Shown here one piece after another: positions 23,101 through 30,705 of a stretch of DNA of 64,000 bases. The first letter of the stretch is position 1, and each line of letters opens with the position of its first letter. This DNA is from Platynereis dumerilii (taxonomy: Eukaryota > Annelida > Polychaeta > Phyllodocida > Nereididae). The notes beneath the pieces were generated by a model. It made no database searches and had not been told where the DNA came from. It saw nothing but the letters and a program-made list of their open reading frames with translations. The stretch lies in NCBI GenBank assembly GCA_026936325.1, contig JAPTHN010000001.1, forward strand, positions 130,301,138 to 130,365,137, written 5' to 3'. A program made the translations under genes and the position numbers.

Positions 23101-26100
23101 CAATTCACTTAAAATTATTGACACTTAAACTGTGAAAATGTTGGCAAACTGAGAGATACAACTTCAAATGAACAAGCTGAACTGACTCAATAAATATATT
23201 GCAGCACCGTTGCCCCAATTGAATTAAGTCAAGTCAGCTTGCTGGGGCTTAGAGTGTGGGGGTCATTCTACGTGAAATCAACCAAAATTTGAAAAGTGCC
23301 CGACCTCACCATCTCAGATTTTCATGAAACTTCCCACATTTGAAGAACTATATATGGAATGAATGTATGCTAAATTTTAGTTCTGTAACTGCAAATTTGA
23401 GAAAGTACTGACCGATTGAAGTTTGAAAACTTAGACCAAAAATTGAAAATTGTCCCTGCTAGAAATTGCTGTCATTTATTGACTGCTCCAGATAATGCCC
23501 TAAAATATTTTAAATGAATGCTTGATATCTCAATAAACAAAATGGCTGAAAGCAAGTTGCCGAAAAAAGGTTTGATGACCTTCCACAAATTTTCAAAGTT
23601 GGAAGGTTTATCACACTAAAGCTCAAATTTCAATAATTTCCCACTCGGTCACAAAACTTCCAAAATTAAAGATATTTTATAAATTTGTTCTTTGGGCTGA
23701 GTTACCATATATCCCTGGCTGATGTTTGCTGTGATACAAATTTTAAACAAATGAAATTTACCAATGTTCGGAGGGAAAAATCTCAATGTGGGATAGGTCA
23801 TAGCAACAACACCTGCATATCACGTGAAAATATATGCAAAGGGCTTTTGATTCATATAAGATACATCTTGTGTATATGAATTTTTCTTGGTCATATTCAA
23901 GCCTTAAATATAGTCATTTAGGCTGTAACTATGCAGATATAAAATTATCAAAAGATTGTGTGGGACCACTTATATGATTGCAAAAATAGGATATAAGTAT
24001 TGCTTTAATTTAGGATTTTAACCCAATACCGTAGAACGGGGTGACTTTGAACAGCCGGGGTGACTTTGAACACTTTTCTGAAAAAGATTGATCCTCTATG
24101 AATGCAAAGCTAAATGAGATACTGGAAGTATTTGACTTCTGATTATATTCTACTGAAGCCTAGTTTCTTTCTTCATAAACTCATTGTGACCGGATTTTTT
24201 TTTTTCACGATTTTGATGAATAAACTTAGCATACTTCTTTTTGCAAGATACCATAGCCTGTGAACTTCTGTGCCCACAACAGTACTGAATGAACCTGGCC
24301 TTACAAATGCTTGCCATATTACAATATCACTCAAATACTTCCAAAATCCACCAGAAGCTTGTTGGAGGCTATTCAGGTAGACCGACAACAAATAATATAA
24401 GTGCATGATGTTGAATTGTAACAAACTTCGGGGTGACTTTGAACATCACATTGTGATGGTGAGCGCGGAGACCATCACATTTTCCCGTAAGCTATATTCA
24501 CAGATATATCATATTTCATAATACAATGCATATAATTCAATGTCTGAACGCATGTTTCACTGTATTAGGCAATCATTTAGCTCCAAAGGCACGGAAGTAG
24601 ATCAGAATAAAAAAGTCACAAAACATAAAAAAAACAGTGACAAAATTTCAAGGAAAGGCAATCGAGCCCTGCAAAGTTCAGAAATACAGATAAACATTTG
24701 TTTTCCGAGAATTGATGGTTTTCTTTCATTGAAACTCACTCTGTTCAAAGTCACCCCGGATCTTGTTGCAAAACATATTGGGTCATAAAGGCCGATATGT
24801 GAGGCACGTGGGATAACAATCGCAGCAAATTTTCTCTGCTGTAGTCGGAGTTAGGTATGGGTCAAAGTCTTTGATAAGTAAGTGAACCACCCTTCCCTAT
24901 TAAATAACATTGGGCCTGTGTTTCACTTACTTATCAAAGACTTTGACCCATACCTAACTCCAACTACAGCAAAGAAAATTGGTTGCGATTATCCCACATG
25001 ACTCACATATTGGCCTTTATGACCCAATGTGTTTTCCTTTCATCGGATGAAAATTCATGCTTCCACAAGCAGTTTTGCTAAGGATGTTTAGCATTGTTGC
25101 AATGGCACCATTTCATGCGTTTCACTTACAGGCGGCACTGTAGATAATTACTCACCCAAAAAATGCTTTTAGTAGACAGTTACAAAATGAAATACACTGG
25201 TAAGATTTGATATCAAATTGAAGACCTTGGTCGTAAAAGTTTCAGCCAATTTTTAAATTCAAATTTATCATCCCACATGATTTTACTGTCATTTGAAATC
25301 CGACCATAATGTTGGAAAGGTGAAAACATCCAAAATATAAAGTGAACTTTCACAATGAAGAATTCATATACACAAAATGTGGCTCATATCAATCAAAAGC
25401 CCTTCTCGTATGCTTTCTTATGAAATGTGTCAGCAATTTGTGCTGCCTATCCCACATGGTGATATTTTTCCCCCAAAAATGATGAATTTCAATTTTTTCA
25501 AAATTGTGCGGGGTATTAATCGCTGCCATCAATACCTAGAGCAGTATTTTAGTTTTACTAATTCTAATCACCCAAAAGAACAAATGTGTGGAATATTTGA
25601 CATATTGAAAGTCACTTGGAGGAGATAGAAATTATTGAAATCTGGAATTCGGTGTAATAAATCATACACATTTTAAACATTCTGGAAGAGATGCAAATTC
25701 ATCTGGGTTGAAAATTCTTGAACTACAACTTACAATAGGGTCATGTGTAAGTACATGGGTTATGTCAGATTGTTATATCAAAAAATAAAAAAGAGATATT
25801 AAATTTTTAGAATGGGACAATTTCCGATTTTCGGATCACATTTTTAATCTTCAATTGGCCACAACTTCCTCAATTTTTGAGATACAGCTTTGAAATTTCA
25901 CACAAATTCCTTCCACATTGCGTTCTTAATATGTGGCTAGTTTCACCAAAATCGGAGAAGGTGAGGTGGGGACCACTGGTTGATTTGAGATGGAATGACC
26001 CATGGATTTCTTGGATATGAATGCATCCACATTTGACATGATGGTTATAGTTTTCCTTTTGTTTTATGAGGTATATGTTGATGGCATCTTTAGATTAGTT

Positions 26101-27546
26101 TGGGTGAATTTGAGTGGCCATGGATGCTTTTCCAAGAATTGTATAATAATTGGGAACACCTCAAAACCTCATTATATAGCATACCTCCCAACTAAGCCAA
26201 TAGAATTGGACAAATTGACAGAATATCAGCTACGTGGTACATTTATAATTATGTGTAAAGGATATTCAAATAGTATTATTTCTTTTTGAGATATCACAAA
26301 AAGACATGGCTGCATAATAATTGGGAACGCGGTGTATATCTTTTAGGTTTCAACACAAATTTAGTATTTGCAAAACAAAATTTTGCTGTTGTAAGTCAAA
26401 AACTGTCAAACTTCATTTATTTCAACCGTGGCCCTAATATGCTTCCGCATATTTAGGTATTTGCCAGTTGGAAATTCGTATCAGACCACTGATGGCTGGG
26501 AGTGTTTACTTGGCTCCACCTGATTGCTCCTCAGTAAAGCTGACGGTAATTTTATTTGAAATGAACTAATGCAGTAACAGTAAGCTGATTGCTAATTTAA
26601 AAGAAACACATTCTGAATGTCAACGGCCTCATCTTTACAGCTAACTAGAGCTTTCGTTAGGTATGATGACCAACACTGGTGTTTTCTCCAGAACGTTGAT
26701 ATCAATATTGAATTGTAGAAGTTGCACTATTAATGGAGATGAGACTTTTCACCCTATAAAAATTGCGCTCTATGATACCTATGACGTATCATCACCAGGT
26801 CCAGGTAACCTACTTCATGGCAAGTTATTTAAGGAGACTTACTTTGTTGATATTTGAAATATTATGATTCTAATTTTTACACATATTCTAGTCATGATCG
26901 ACCAGTAAAACATATATCCTCACGCTCATGTATGATAAAGACACATCATCAGCTGCCATGACCCACAATGTCCCACATCCGACAAATTTCACAGTCAAAT
27001 GGATTTGTCCTTCCCCATAGATAGATAGAGTGATGTATACGAGCGAGAGTCCTCAACATGCTACATATTTTACCCCATGTGAGGGATCTTATGGAGGGTG
27101 GCCATTAAATAATCAAGGGGGGTTTTCCAAAGCAGGCAATTATTTATTTCACAGTTACGGTGACCGTAATTATTTATGTTGCGCCCATGATGTCGAGAAT
27201 TATTCCTTTCTAAATCAAGCATCATTCTGTTAAGAAATACCCCCAGTCCCCCACCTGAAAATTATCTATTTCAAGAAAGGCCAAAAATATTATTTATTTC
27301 ACAAAAACTGAGCAAGAAAGTATTTATTTAAAAAAAAGTCAAGCCCTTGAGATTAAATGGTGGCCCCCTTAGTTTTACTCGTCCAGCACAGGAACTGATA
27401 CAAGTGACATCTTACCTGAACGACATCCAGCTTGGATTTTGCTCATGATTTTGCTCTTTGTTTCCATGATTTTGCTCTTTGTTTCATGATTTTGCTCTTT
27501 GTTTCCAGTATCAGATTGGAACAACACCTATCACTGGTTGTACTAA
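8140..27546 (+). CDS. Candidate split host gene, about 164 codons in six exons
   Basis: Proposed exons: 8140-8204, 11109-11289, 26468-26545, 26641-26660, 26692-26804 and 27509-27546. Each pair of ends is GT-AG and phases agree throughout (2, 0, 0, 2, 1), giving one frame from ATG to TAA. The ATG sits in a YY1-like site. An AATAAA lies at 27632, about 86 bp past the stop. I recognise no domain. The product would be a soluble protein with a Cys- and Trp-containing middle (SEWWLTIHCK), a hydrophobic block (RPLMAGSVYLAPPDC) and an acidic, aromatic C-terminus (SDWNNTYHWLY). The weakest points are the first donor (CA|GTGAAT) and the ~15 kb third-exon gap, where exons may be missing. A strong alternative donor (GTGAGT) lies at 8240. 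Introns are full of transposons. The gene model is inference from splice signals and phase. Confidence 0.4.
8691..8746 (+). ncRNA. Decayed hammerhead-like motif, copy 2
   Basis: The plus strand repeats the pattern at 6230-6292: ATTCAC, a core with two changes (CCGAGGA for CTGATGA), a stem-loop (AGTCTACAGGTTG), GAAAC at 8722-8726, then GTAAGTGAA. The core changes would be expected to abolish cleavage. It is best read as the corresponding part of a second, inverted Penelope-like terminal copy (8645-8775). Confidence 0.35.
8776..10156. other. Intronic DNA, no feature seen
   Basis: AT-rich sequence in the first intron of the candidate host gene. I found no inverted repeat, simple repeat or protein-like frame with splice signals. 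Confidence 0.45.
10157..10659 (+). mobile_element. 503-bp MITE, family B
   Basis: The left end TTAGGGGTGCC, followed by AAGCATATTTCC, is mirrored at the right end (GGAAATATGCTT then GGCACCCCTAA). No coding capacity. The right half (GTATTCATTTTGAAGGAAA near 10517) recurs near 63676-63696, so the family is dispersed. The target-site duplication is unclear. Confidence 0.75.
10735..10830. repeat. Degenerate 15-bp tandem repeat
   Basis: Repeats of TTGTCTGATTATTGC-like units, about five, decaying to the right. T-rich. Confidence 0.6.
11109..11289 (+). CDS. Exon 2 of the candidate host gene
   Basis: Acceptor 'gtttgcag' and donor CTG|GTGAGG enclose 181 bp: one leading base plus 60 open codons. Its codon content (balanced charged residues, two adjacent Trp, three Cys) and higher GC than the flanks make it the most convincingly protein-like exon of the model. 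The open frame continues past the donor to 11358, so a longer single-exon reading is possible but lacks a start codon in good context. Confidence 0.5.
11359..12606. other. Intronic DNA with one hairpin
   Basis: No gene or terminal repeats recognised. A hairpin at about 11967-12036 pairs CGGAGGC with GCCTCCG around a CACGAAG / TGTGG context, possibly a solo transposon end or short MITE. Confidence 0.45.
12607..12765 (+). repeat. Dispersed repeat, also at 59717-59865
   Basis: About 150 bp matches 59717-59865 in the same orientation. Shared blocks are GGTGACAATAAACAAAC, GTACTTCATCAAATAAG, AAGATTAGG, GACCAACAGAAAACTG and ATTTTTCCAGT. No coding or terminal repeats are evident; family unknown. Confidence 0.75.
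12766..13788. other. Intronic DNA, no feature seen
   Basis: Open frames here (for example around 12960-13190 and 13480-13668) lack paired splice signals. A short motif, 'aaaatgtt...attggt', is loosely repeated at 13260-13350. Nothing firmer. Confidence 0.4.
13789..13988 (-). mobile_element. 200-bp MITE, family A copy 2
   Basis: Same length and termini (TTACAGG ... CCTGTAA) as the copy at 6413-6612, in opposite orientation. It shares the internal blocks ACTCTTTACACAC and AACAGAACGT. Both copies lie in or near the same transcription unit. Confidence 0.8.
13989..14815. other. Intronic DNA, no confident feature
   Basis: Contains a G-run with a CAGTGGCATATTCAGGA-like lead (about 14740-14775) that resembles a common MITE end, but no partner end was found. 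No gene seen. Confidence 0.4.
14816..15810. mobile_element. CACTG-ended DNA transposon, non-autonomous, 1.0 kb
   Basis: Termini CACTGTAAAAT and ATTTTACAGTG are inverted, and each is flanked by TA. Just inside both ends are short repeats in alternating orientation (variants of AGCTCA and GTCAACACAGCTCA with TTTTGAG), denser on the right (15540-15790). CACTG ends with subterminal repeats are typical of the CACTA/Mirage/Chapaev group. No coding frame seen. Confidence 0.65.
15811..16383. other. Intronic DNA with a protein-like short frame
   Basis: A plus-strand frame (about 16020-16140) has protein-like composition but no donor after it. No other feature seen. Confidence 0.35.
16940..17014. repeat. 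Inverted repeat with a third internal copy
   Basis: TTTGGCATGTATACGAAT and its exact complement ATTCGTATACATGCCAAA lie about 24 bp apart. The loop contains another copy of GTATACATGC. The outer arms extend with one or two mismatches (TTCACTA / TAATGAA). It would form a stable cruciform or transcript hairpin with alternative pairing. Confidence 0.8.
17525..18640 (+). repeat. Tandem array of tRNA-like units, ~145 bp period
   Basis: Seven recognisable units. Starts of the 'acattggttaag' block lie near 17545, 17838, 17981, 18126, 18270, 18414 and 18561, spaced 143-147 bp (one unit between the first two is degenerate). Each has a box-A-like stretch (TGGTTAAGTGACTGG), an anticodon-loop-like CTTGTAA (TGT, threonine-type) and a box-B-like GGTTCGAATCT (best in the unit near 18020; GAGTTCAAATCT elsewhere). 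A unique ~70 bp tail follows, with ACAGAGTGATGTTTTCTAAA and CTCTGTTATA. Anticodon and T stems do not close, so these are not functional tRNAs. They look like a tandemly amplified tRNA-derived SINE. Confidence 0.7.
18801..18843 (+). CDS. Possible 43-bp exon inside the 6.0 kb element
   Basis: A pyrimidine-rich acceptor (TTTTTTCCAG) and a perfect donor (ACT|GTAAGT) enclose 14 open codons in one phase (SSVELGDILKNCLT). It would end at a codon boundary, while the next clear exon (20577) needs two leftover bases, so at least one more exon would have to lie between. Confidence 0.25.
19728..20012. mobile_element. ~285-bp MITE, family C copy 1
   Basis: The left end (AAGGGGATGACTATTTA, then a G-rich stretch and GGAGTTTT) is mirrored on the right (AAAACTCCAAG, CCCCCTTGAA, TTAAATGGTTGCCC). 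A related copy lies at 27092-27371. AT-rich, no coding capacity. Confidence 0.65.
20577..21990 (+). CDS. 3' part of a spliced gene of unknown function
   Basis: Three exons with very strong signals: 20577-20655 (acceptor ATTTTTCAG, donor CAG|GTAATC), 21029-21128 (acceptor TTTGCAG, donor CAG|GTATGT) and 21548 onward (acceptor TTTCTTTTTCAG). Phases 0 and 1 join to one frame of about 68 codons ending at TGA 21574-21576. AATAAA at about 21974 is a plausible poly(A) signal. Residue stretches include EAPAELSNYIGCRRLEKIC and RPVTPEQHSNHATLLQGYN; the end is GWNFKGYLD. If the last exon were read in its other open phase it would run to 21721. I recognise no family. Upstream exons were not found. It lies inside two sets of transposon ends, so it may be a transposase C-terminus, a captured gene, or part of a host gene. 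Confidence 0.55.
23260..26001. mobile_element. 2.7 kb fold-back (long inverted repeat) element
   Basis: The left arm begins GGGTCATTC then AAATCAACCA; the right arm ends TGGTTGATTT then GAATGACCC. Pairing recurs inward: CCTCACC / GGTGAGG near the ends, GCAAAGGGCTTTTGATT (23836) against AATCAAAAGCCC (25391), and ATCCCACAT / ATGTGGGAT. At the centre 24783-24890 mirrors 24925-25030 (GGGTCATAAAGGCC / GGCCTTTATGACCC; TTTGATAAGTAAGTGAA / its complement). It abuts the 6.0 kb element (23256) within 4 bp. No transposase seen; no clear target duplication. The left arm is further interrupted by 24037-24758. Confidence 0.7.
24037..24758. mobile_element. Nested element with CGGGGTGACTTTGAACA ends
   Basis: CGGGGTGACTTTGAACA occurs twice at the left (about 24037 and 24056), once internally (24430), and inverted at the right (TGTTCAAAGTCACCCCG, 24742-24758). 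It lies within the left arm of the fold-back element and has no counterpart in the right arm, so it is a later insertion. The sub-interval 24430-24758 could itself be a second short copy. Confidence 0.55.
26468..26804 (+). CDS. Exons 3-5 of the candidate host gene
   Basis: Exon 26468-26545 (78 bp, 26 codons) ends ACG|GTAATT. Exon 26641-26660 is a 20-bp microexon between ATCTTTACAG and GTATGA. Exon 26692-26804 (113 bp) lies between TTTTCTCCAG and CCAG|GTAACC. The microexon has exactly the length needed to restore frame between its neighbours, which is good internal support. The region begins only about 130 bp beyond the right end of the 9.95 kb transposon, so that insertion fell in the intron. 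Confidence 0.45.
27092..27371. mobile_element. ~280-bp MITE, family C copy 2
   Basis: Ends GGAGGGTGGCCATTAAAT and ATTAAATGGTGGCCCCC are inverted, followed inward by AAGGGG / CCCTTGA. Internally several TTATTTATTTCAC-like repeats. Related to 19728-20012. It lies in the last intron of the candidate host gene. Confidence 0.65.
27509..27546 (+). CDS. Last coding exon of the candidate host gene
   Basis: Acceptor TTTGTTTCCAG is preceded by a short triplicated phrase (CATGATTTTGCTCTTTG, three copies at 27442-27500). Twelve codons including the junction codon, then TAA at 27544-27546. AATAAA at 27632-27637 could be the poly(A) signal. Confidence 0.4.
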
Positions 27547-27771
27547 TCTGGTTATCTCCTATCACTTATCTTCCAACCGGATAATATCACCTGCAAAAAA
27601 AAAAGTGTTGTGTAGTGACATGAGTTCAGCTAATAAAAACCAGTTATCTAACTCAAGCGTTTTCAGCATTGACACAACATCAGTAACATCACTTGACCAC
27701 TTTATGAGCTTTAAGGATAACCTGTGTTAAGTAATAGATAACGCCCGCATTTGTGATGATATTATGCTATA

Positions 27772-29398
27772 CACTCTTGATCAAAATGCTGGAATAATTA
27801 GGATTTTCAGGGTGTCAGGATTTCAAAGTTCTAAAATTGGTGATTGAATGTATGGAATTGCAAAGATTTTTCCTCAGACATTAGACTAATGTATAAAATG
27901 ATATCATAAATCATTTTTGTTGCTGAGAATTATTTGAAAACTTTCTCTTGGTGATCCGGAAAAATTTATCATTTTCAGTAAAAAATCATCAAAAATCGCA
28001 TAGTGGCTCAACAACACAGACATAAAATTTCAACATAAGCAAAAAATGCCAACTTAATCTTGATGTGACCAACCAATAAACGTAACAATATCATGTTGAA
28101 TGTTTCATTCATGACCTCAGCTTTCACTTAACTTGACATGGAGTCCGCCGACCTATTTTTTGGTTCTTTTTGACCGACTGGGCCATTCTTCAGTGGAAGT
28201 CACTTGCACCTGGTTCAGAGTAGTTGGCTGGACCTCCATCTTGTGTGCAGAATGGCCAAAGATGTCCCTATAATGTCATTTAGGTTCATATCAGGTGAAG
28301 TTGCCAATAACGGCAAATTCTCAATTTTCTCATTTTTCGAGGTTTAGAAGGATTTGTGGTGCCCTACAAGGTTGAGTATTGCCATAAATGAATAAAATGT
28401 TTAAACTGAAGTGTTCTCTACACTGAGGTATCATTTCCTCTTACAGACAAGTATACACTAAGTTACAAAAATGCTGGCATATTTTGCGAATATTTCAAGT
28501 AAATTCCATCTCTGTCAATATATCCTAGTACATGTTACACAGAGCATATGGAGAATTTTTTGTGTGATGGGAAGTTGGCCAGATATTGTCCGAAAACTGC
28601 CTCATGGCCACAAGGGCTCCGGAGGCGGTTTAATACTTGTTTTGTGTGTCAGCCTTTATGATGGAAATTTGTGTCTGGTAGTGTGGTATAAAAACGTCCC
28701 AGCAGTCTCCTATCTAAGTTTGCTGGAAGAGGAAATGGTACCTCAGTGTAGAGAGCACTTCAATTGAAACATTTTATTCATTTATGGCAATTCTCAAGCT
28801 TGTAGGGCACCACAAATCCTTCTAAACCTTGAAAATTGAGAAAATTGAGAATTTTCCGTTACTGGCAACTTCACCTGATATGAACCTAAATGATATTATA
28901 GGGACATCATTGGCTATTCTACACACAAGATTGAGGTCCAGCCAACTACTCTGGACCAGGTGCAGATGACTTTCACTAAAGAATGGCCATATTTGTCAAA
29001 AAGAAGCAAAAAACTGATTGGCGGACTCCATGTCAAGTCAAGTGGAGGCAGAGGTCAATGAATGTGGCATTCAACATGATATTGTTATGTTTTTTGGTTG
29101 TACACATCAAGATTAAGTTGGCATTTTGTACGTATGTTGAAATTTTATGTCTGTGTTGTTGAGCCACTGTGCGATTTTTGATGATTTTTTCCTAAAAATG
29201 ATCAATTTTTCCGGGTCACCCAAAGATAGTTTTCAAATAATTCTCAGCAACTAAAAAGGTTAATGATATCATTTATACATAAATCTAATGTCTGAGGAAA
29301 AAATCTTTGCAATTCCAAACATTCAATCGCCAATTTTAGAACTTTGAAATCCTGACACCTTGAAAATCCTAATTATTCCAGCATTTTGATCATGAGTG
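27772..29398. mobile_element. Tc1/mariner-type element with ~650 bp inverted arms
   Basis: Ends CACTCTTGATCAAAATGCTGG and its inverse are flanked by TA on both sides (27770-27771, 29399-29400), the Tc1/mariner signature. Arms run about 27772-28446 and 28735-29398 and pair along their length (for example GACATGGAGTCCGCC with GGCGGACTCCATGTC). The arms differ by scattered substitutions and small indels. The ~290 bp spacer carries a transposase remnant, so it was probably formed by inversion or duplication inside a Tc1-like element. Confidence 0.88.
28471..28767 (+). pseudogene. Tc1-like transposase remnant in the spacer of the inverted element
   Basis: An open frame of 98 codons. The middle (HKGSGGGLILVLC, then DGNLCLVVW, then SYLSLLEEEMVPQ) follows the order of the Tc1 pattern around the second catalytic Asp block (K-HGGGSVMVWG..., short gap, Y...LE...LP). 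The catalytic region before and after is absent, so it cannot be active. The match is weak residue by residue; the position inside TA-flanked Tc1-like ends is the main support. Confidence 0.45.
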
Positions 29399-29664
29399 TA
29401 GATATGAGGGCTTTAGCCTGAGGATTATTGCATATCCTCACAAACAAGGTGTTATCTAACTTATACCACTAAGTACAAAACAAATTAACTTAAATCTCTT
29501 TGTTTTCCATTTGAGGTGACTCAAGTATGGTAGTTTGATCATACAGATTTTTCAAAAATTTTGCTCCAGCATTCTACGGGACCTGTACTGTACATCCCAA
29601 AAATTAAAAACAGAAAAATTTCACCGACTGGTTTGGTTGCCATGGTAACGGCATGTTATATAAT

Positions 29665-29942
29665 ATATATAATAATAATAATAATATGGATTTATAAAGC
29701 GCTAATTTCAGTAAACTGCTCATCAGCGCTTTTCAGATCAATCAATTGTAGGAATTCTGAAACAAATGTGTTTTTAGATTCTTCTTGAAGCTTTCTAATG
29801 TCTGTGCAGTTGTCACTTTTTCAGGCAAATTGTTCCATAGCTTTGGTGCTGCATAGGAAAATGCCCGATCTTCAAACTTATTTTTGTTGCATGGGGCAGG
29901 TTCTGCTAAGAGTAGCTTGTGGTTGCTTCTCAGGTTATGCTC
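29665..29942 (-). mobile_element. L2/CR1-type LINE, 3' end (second half of a split copy)
   Basis: Minus strand: the frame reads NLRSNHKLLLAEPAPCN, then FEDRAFSYAAPKLWNNLP and ESFKKNLKTHLF, a stop, then the 3' UTR with AGCGCTTTATAAA and an (ATT)n tail at about 29672-29690. This is the typical C-terminus and tail of L2/CR1-type elements. It joins directly, in frame, to the piece at 34248-34738 once the insertion between them is removed. Confidence 0.85.
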
Positions 29943-30705
29943 GGAGCCAGGCCTCTCAGACTTAAAGTCTCTAAATATGGGTTTTTATATGGGTTCAAAA
30001 TGAGTAAATATGGGTTTTTATGGGTTCGCTTTGGGCAAATATGGACGTTTATGGGCTTAAGGTTTTCCTAAAATTATCAATAATAGACAGTCTTACCATT
30101 CTTCCAAGTCATGGTAGTACATAGAAATACTATATTTTATCATGTGCCACTCCTGCCACAGTTGTCACTTTGTCCAAAGACCTTCTCACATAGCACAGGG
30201 GTTTTCCTTGGTAGCTAATATCGGTGTGAATTTGAAATCCACCTGTACAGGCTACCAAGGATCAAGTACCACACGACCACACAAGAACCCTGCAACTACA
30301 ATGTGAGCTAGAGTAATTTACCCATCCTAGTAGGTCTCCTAAGGTTTAAGCTGTATTAAAACCAGGCACAAACTTAAACATCTAAAATACTTAGGTTAAA
30401 TGCCTCTATAATCTCAATGATGAACTTCAAATAAGTTTCAAGCATGGACTTAAAAAACACAAGAAGTCAATATGTGGCCAGCATCACAACAAAGCAGATT
30501 GAGAAAAGGCTCAATGTACCCCCAGAAATGTCTTGAAGTCTTGAAAGCATTTCAAGACTACACTTTTTAATAGTTTTCCTTTTGGTGTTCATTGAGTTTT
30601 CTCTGCAAACAAGGTCCTCCTCTGGTCTCTGGTCTGATGCGAAAGTCTTCACTATCCATGTAGGCAGTGGTCAACTAATAGAACTAATAGAATTTCTGCG
30701 TTGAT

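Larger units (their letters stand above)
17244..23256. mobile_element. CACT-ended DNA transposon, 6.0 kb
   Basis: Left end CACTCTAAGCCC is inverted at the right end as GGGCTTAGAGTG, with TG immediately outside both ends (a possible 2-bp duplication). Subterminal zones carry scattered short repeats (AAGTCAACACA, GTCAGCTT, CTCAATT). CACT ends, 2-3 bp duplications and subterminal repeats are typical of CACTA/EnSpm elements. It contains a tRNA-like tandem array (17525-18640), a MITE (19728-20012) and the 3' part of a spliced gene (20577-21990) that may be its own transposase or a captured gene. Terminal repeats of only 12-13 bp leave some doubt. Confidence 0.55.
16384..26334. mobile_element. 9.95 kb DNA transposon with ~225 bp terminal inverted repeats
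   Basis: The left end reads CACTGCGTTCCC then ATTATTATGCA. The right end is its inverse (TGCATAATAATTGGGAACG, then CGGTG). Pairing continues for about 225 bp: AAAAAGAAATAA, GATATCCTTTACACA, then a second inner copy of TGTTCCCAATTATTAT and GAAAAGCATCCAT. TA flanks both ends. The CACTG terminus fits the CACTA/Mirage/Chapaev group, but a TA duplication alone is also compatible with Tc1/mariner. The inside holds other elements (17244-23256 and 23260-26001) inserted side by side. Divergence between the two ends suggests an old insertion. Confidence 0.8.
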
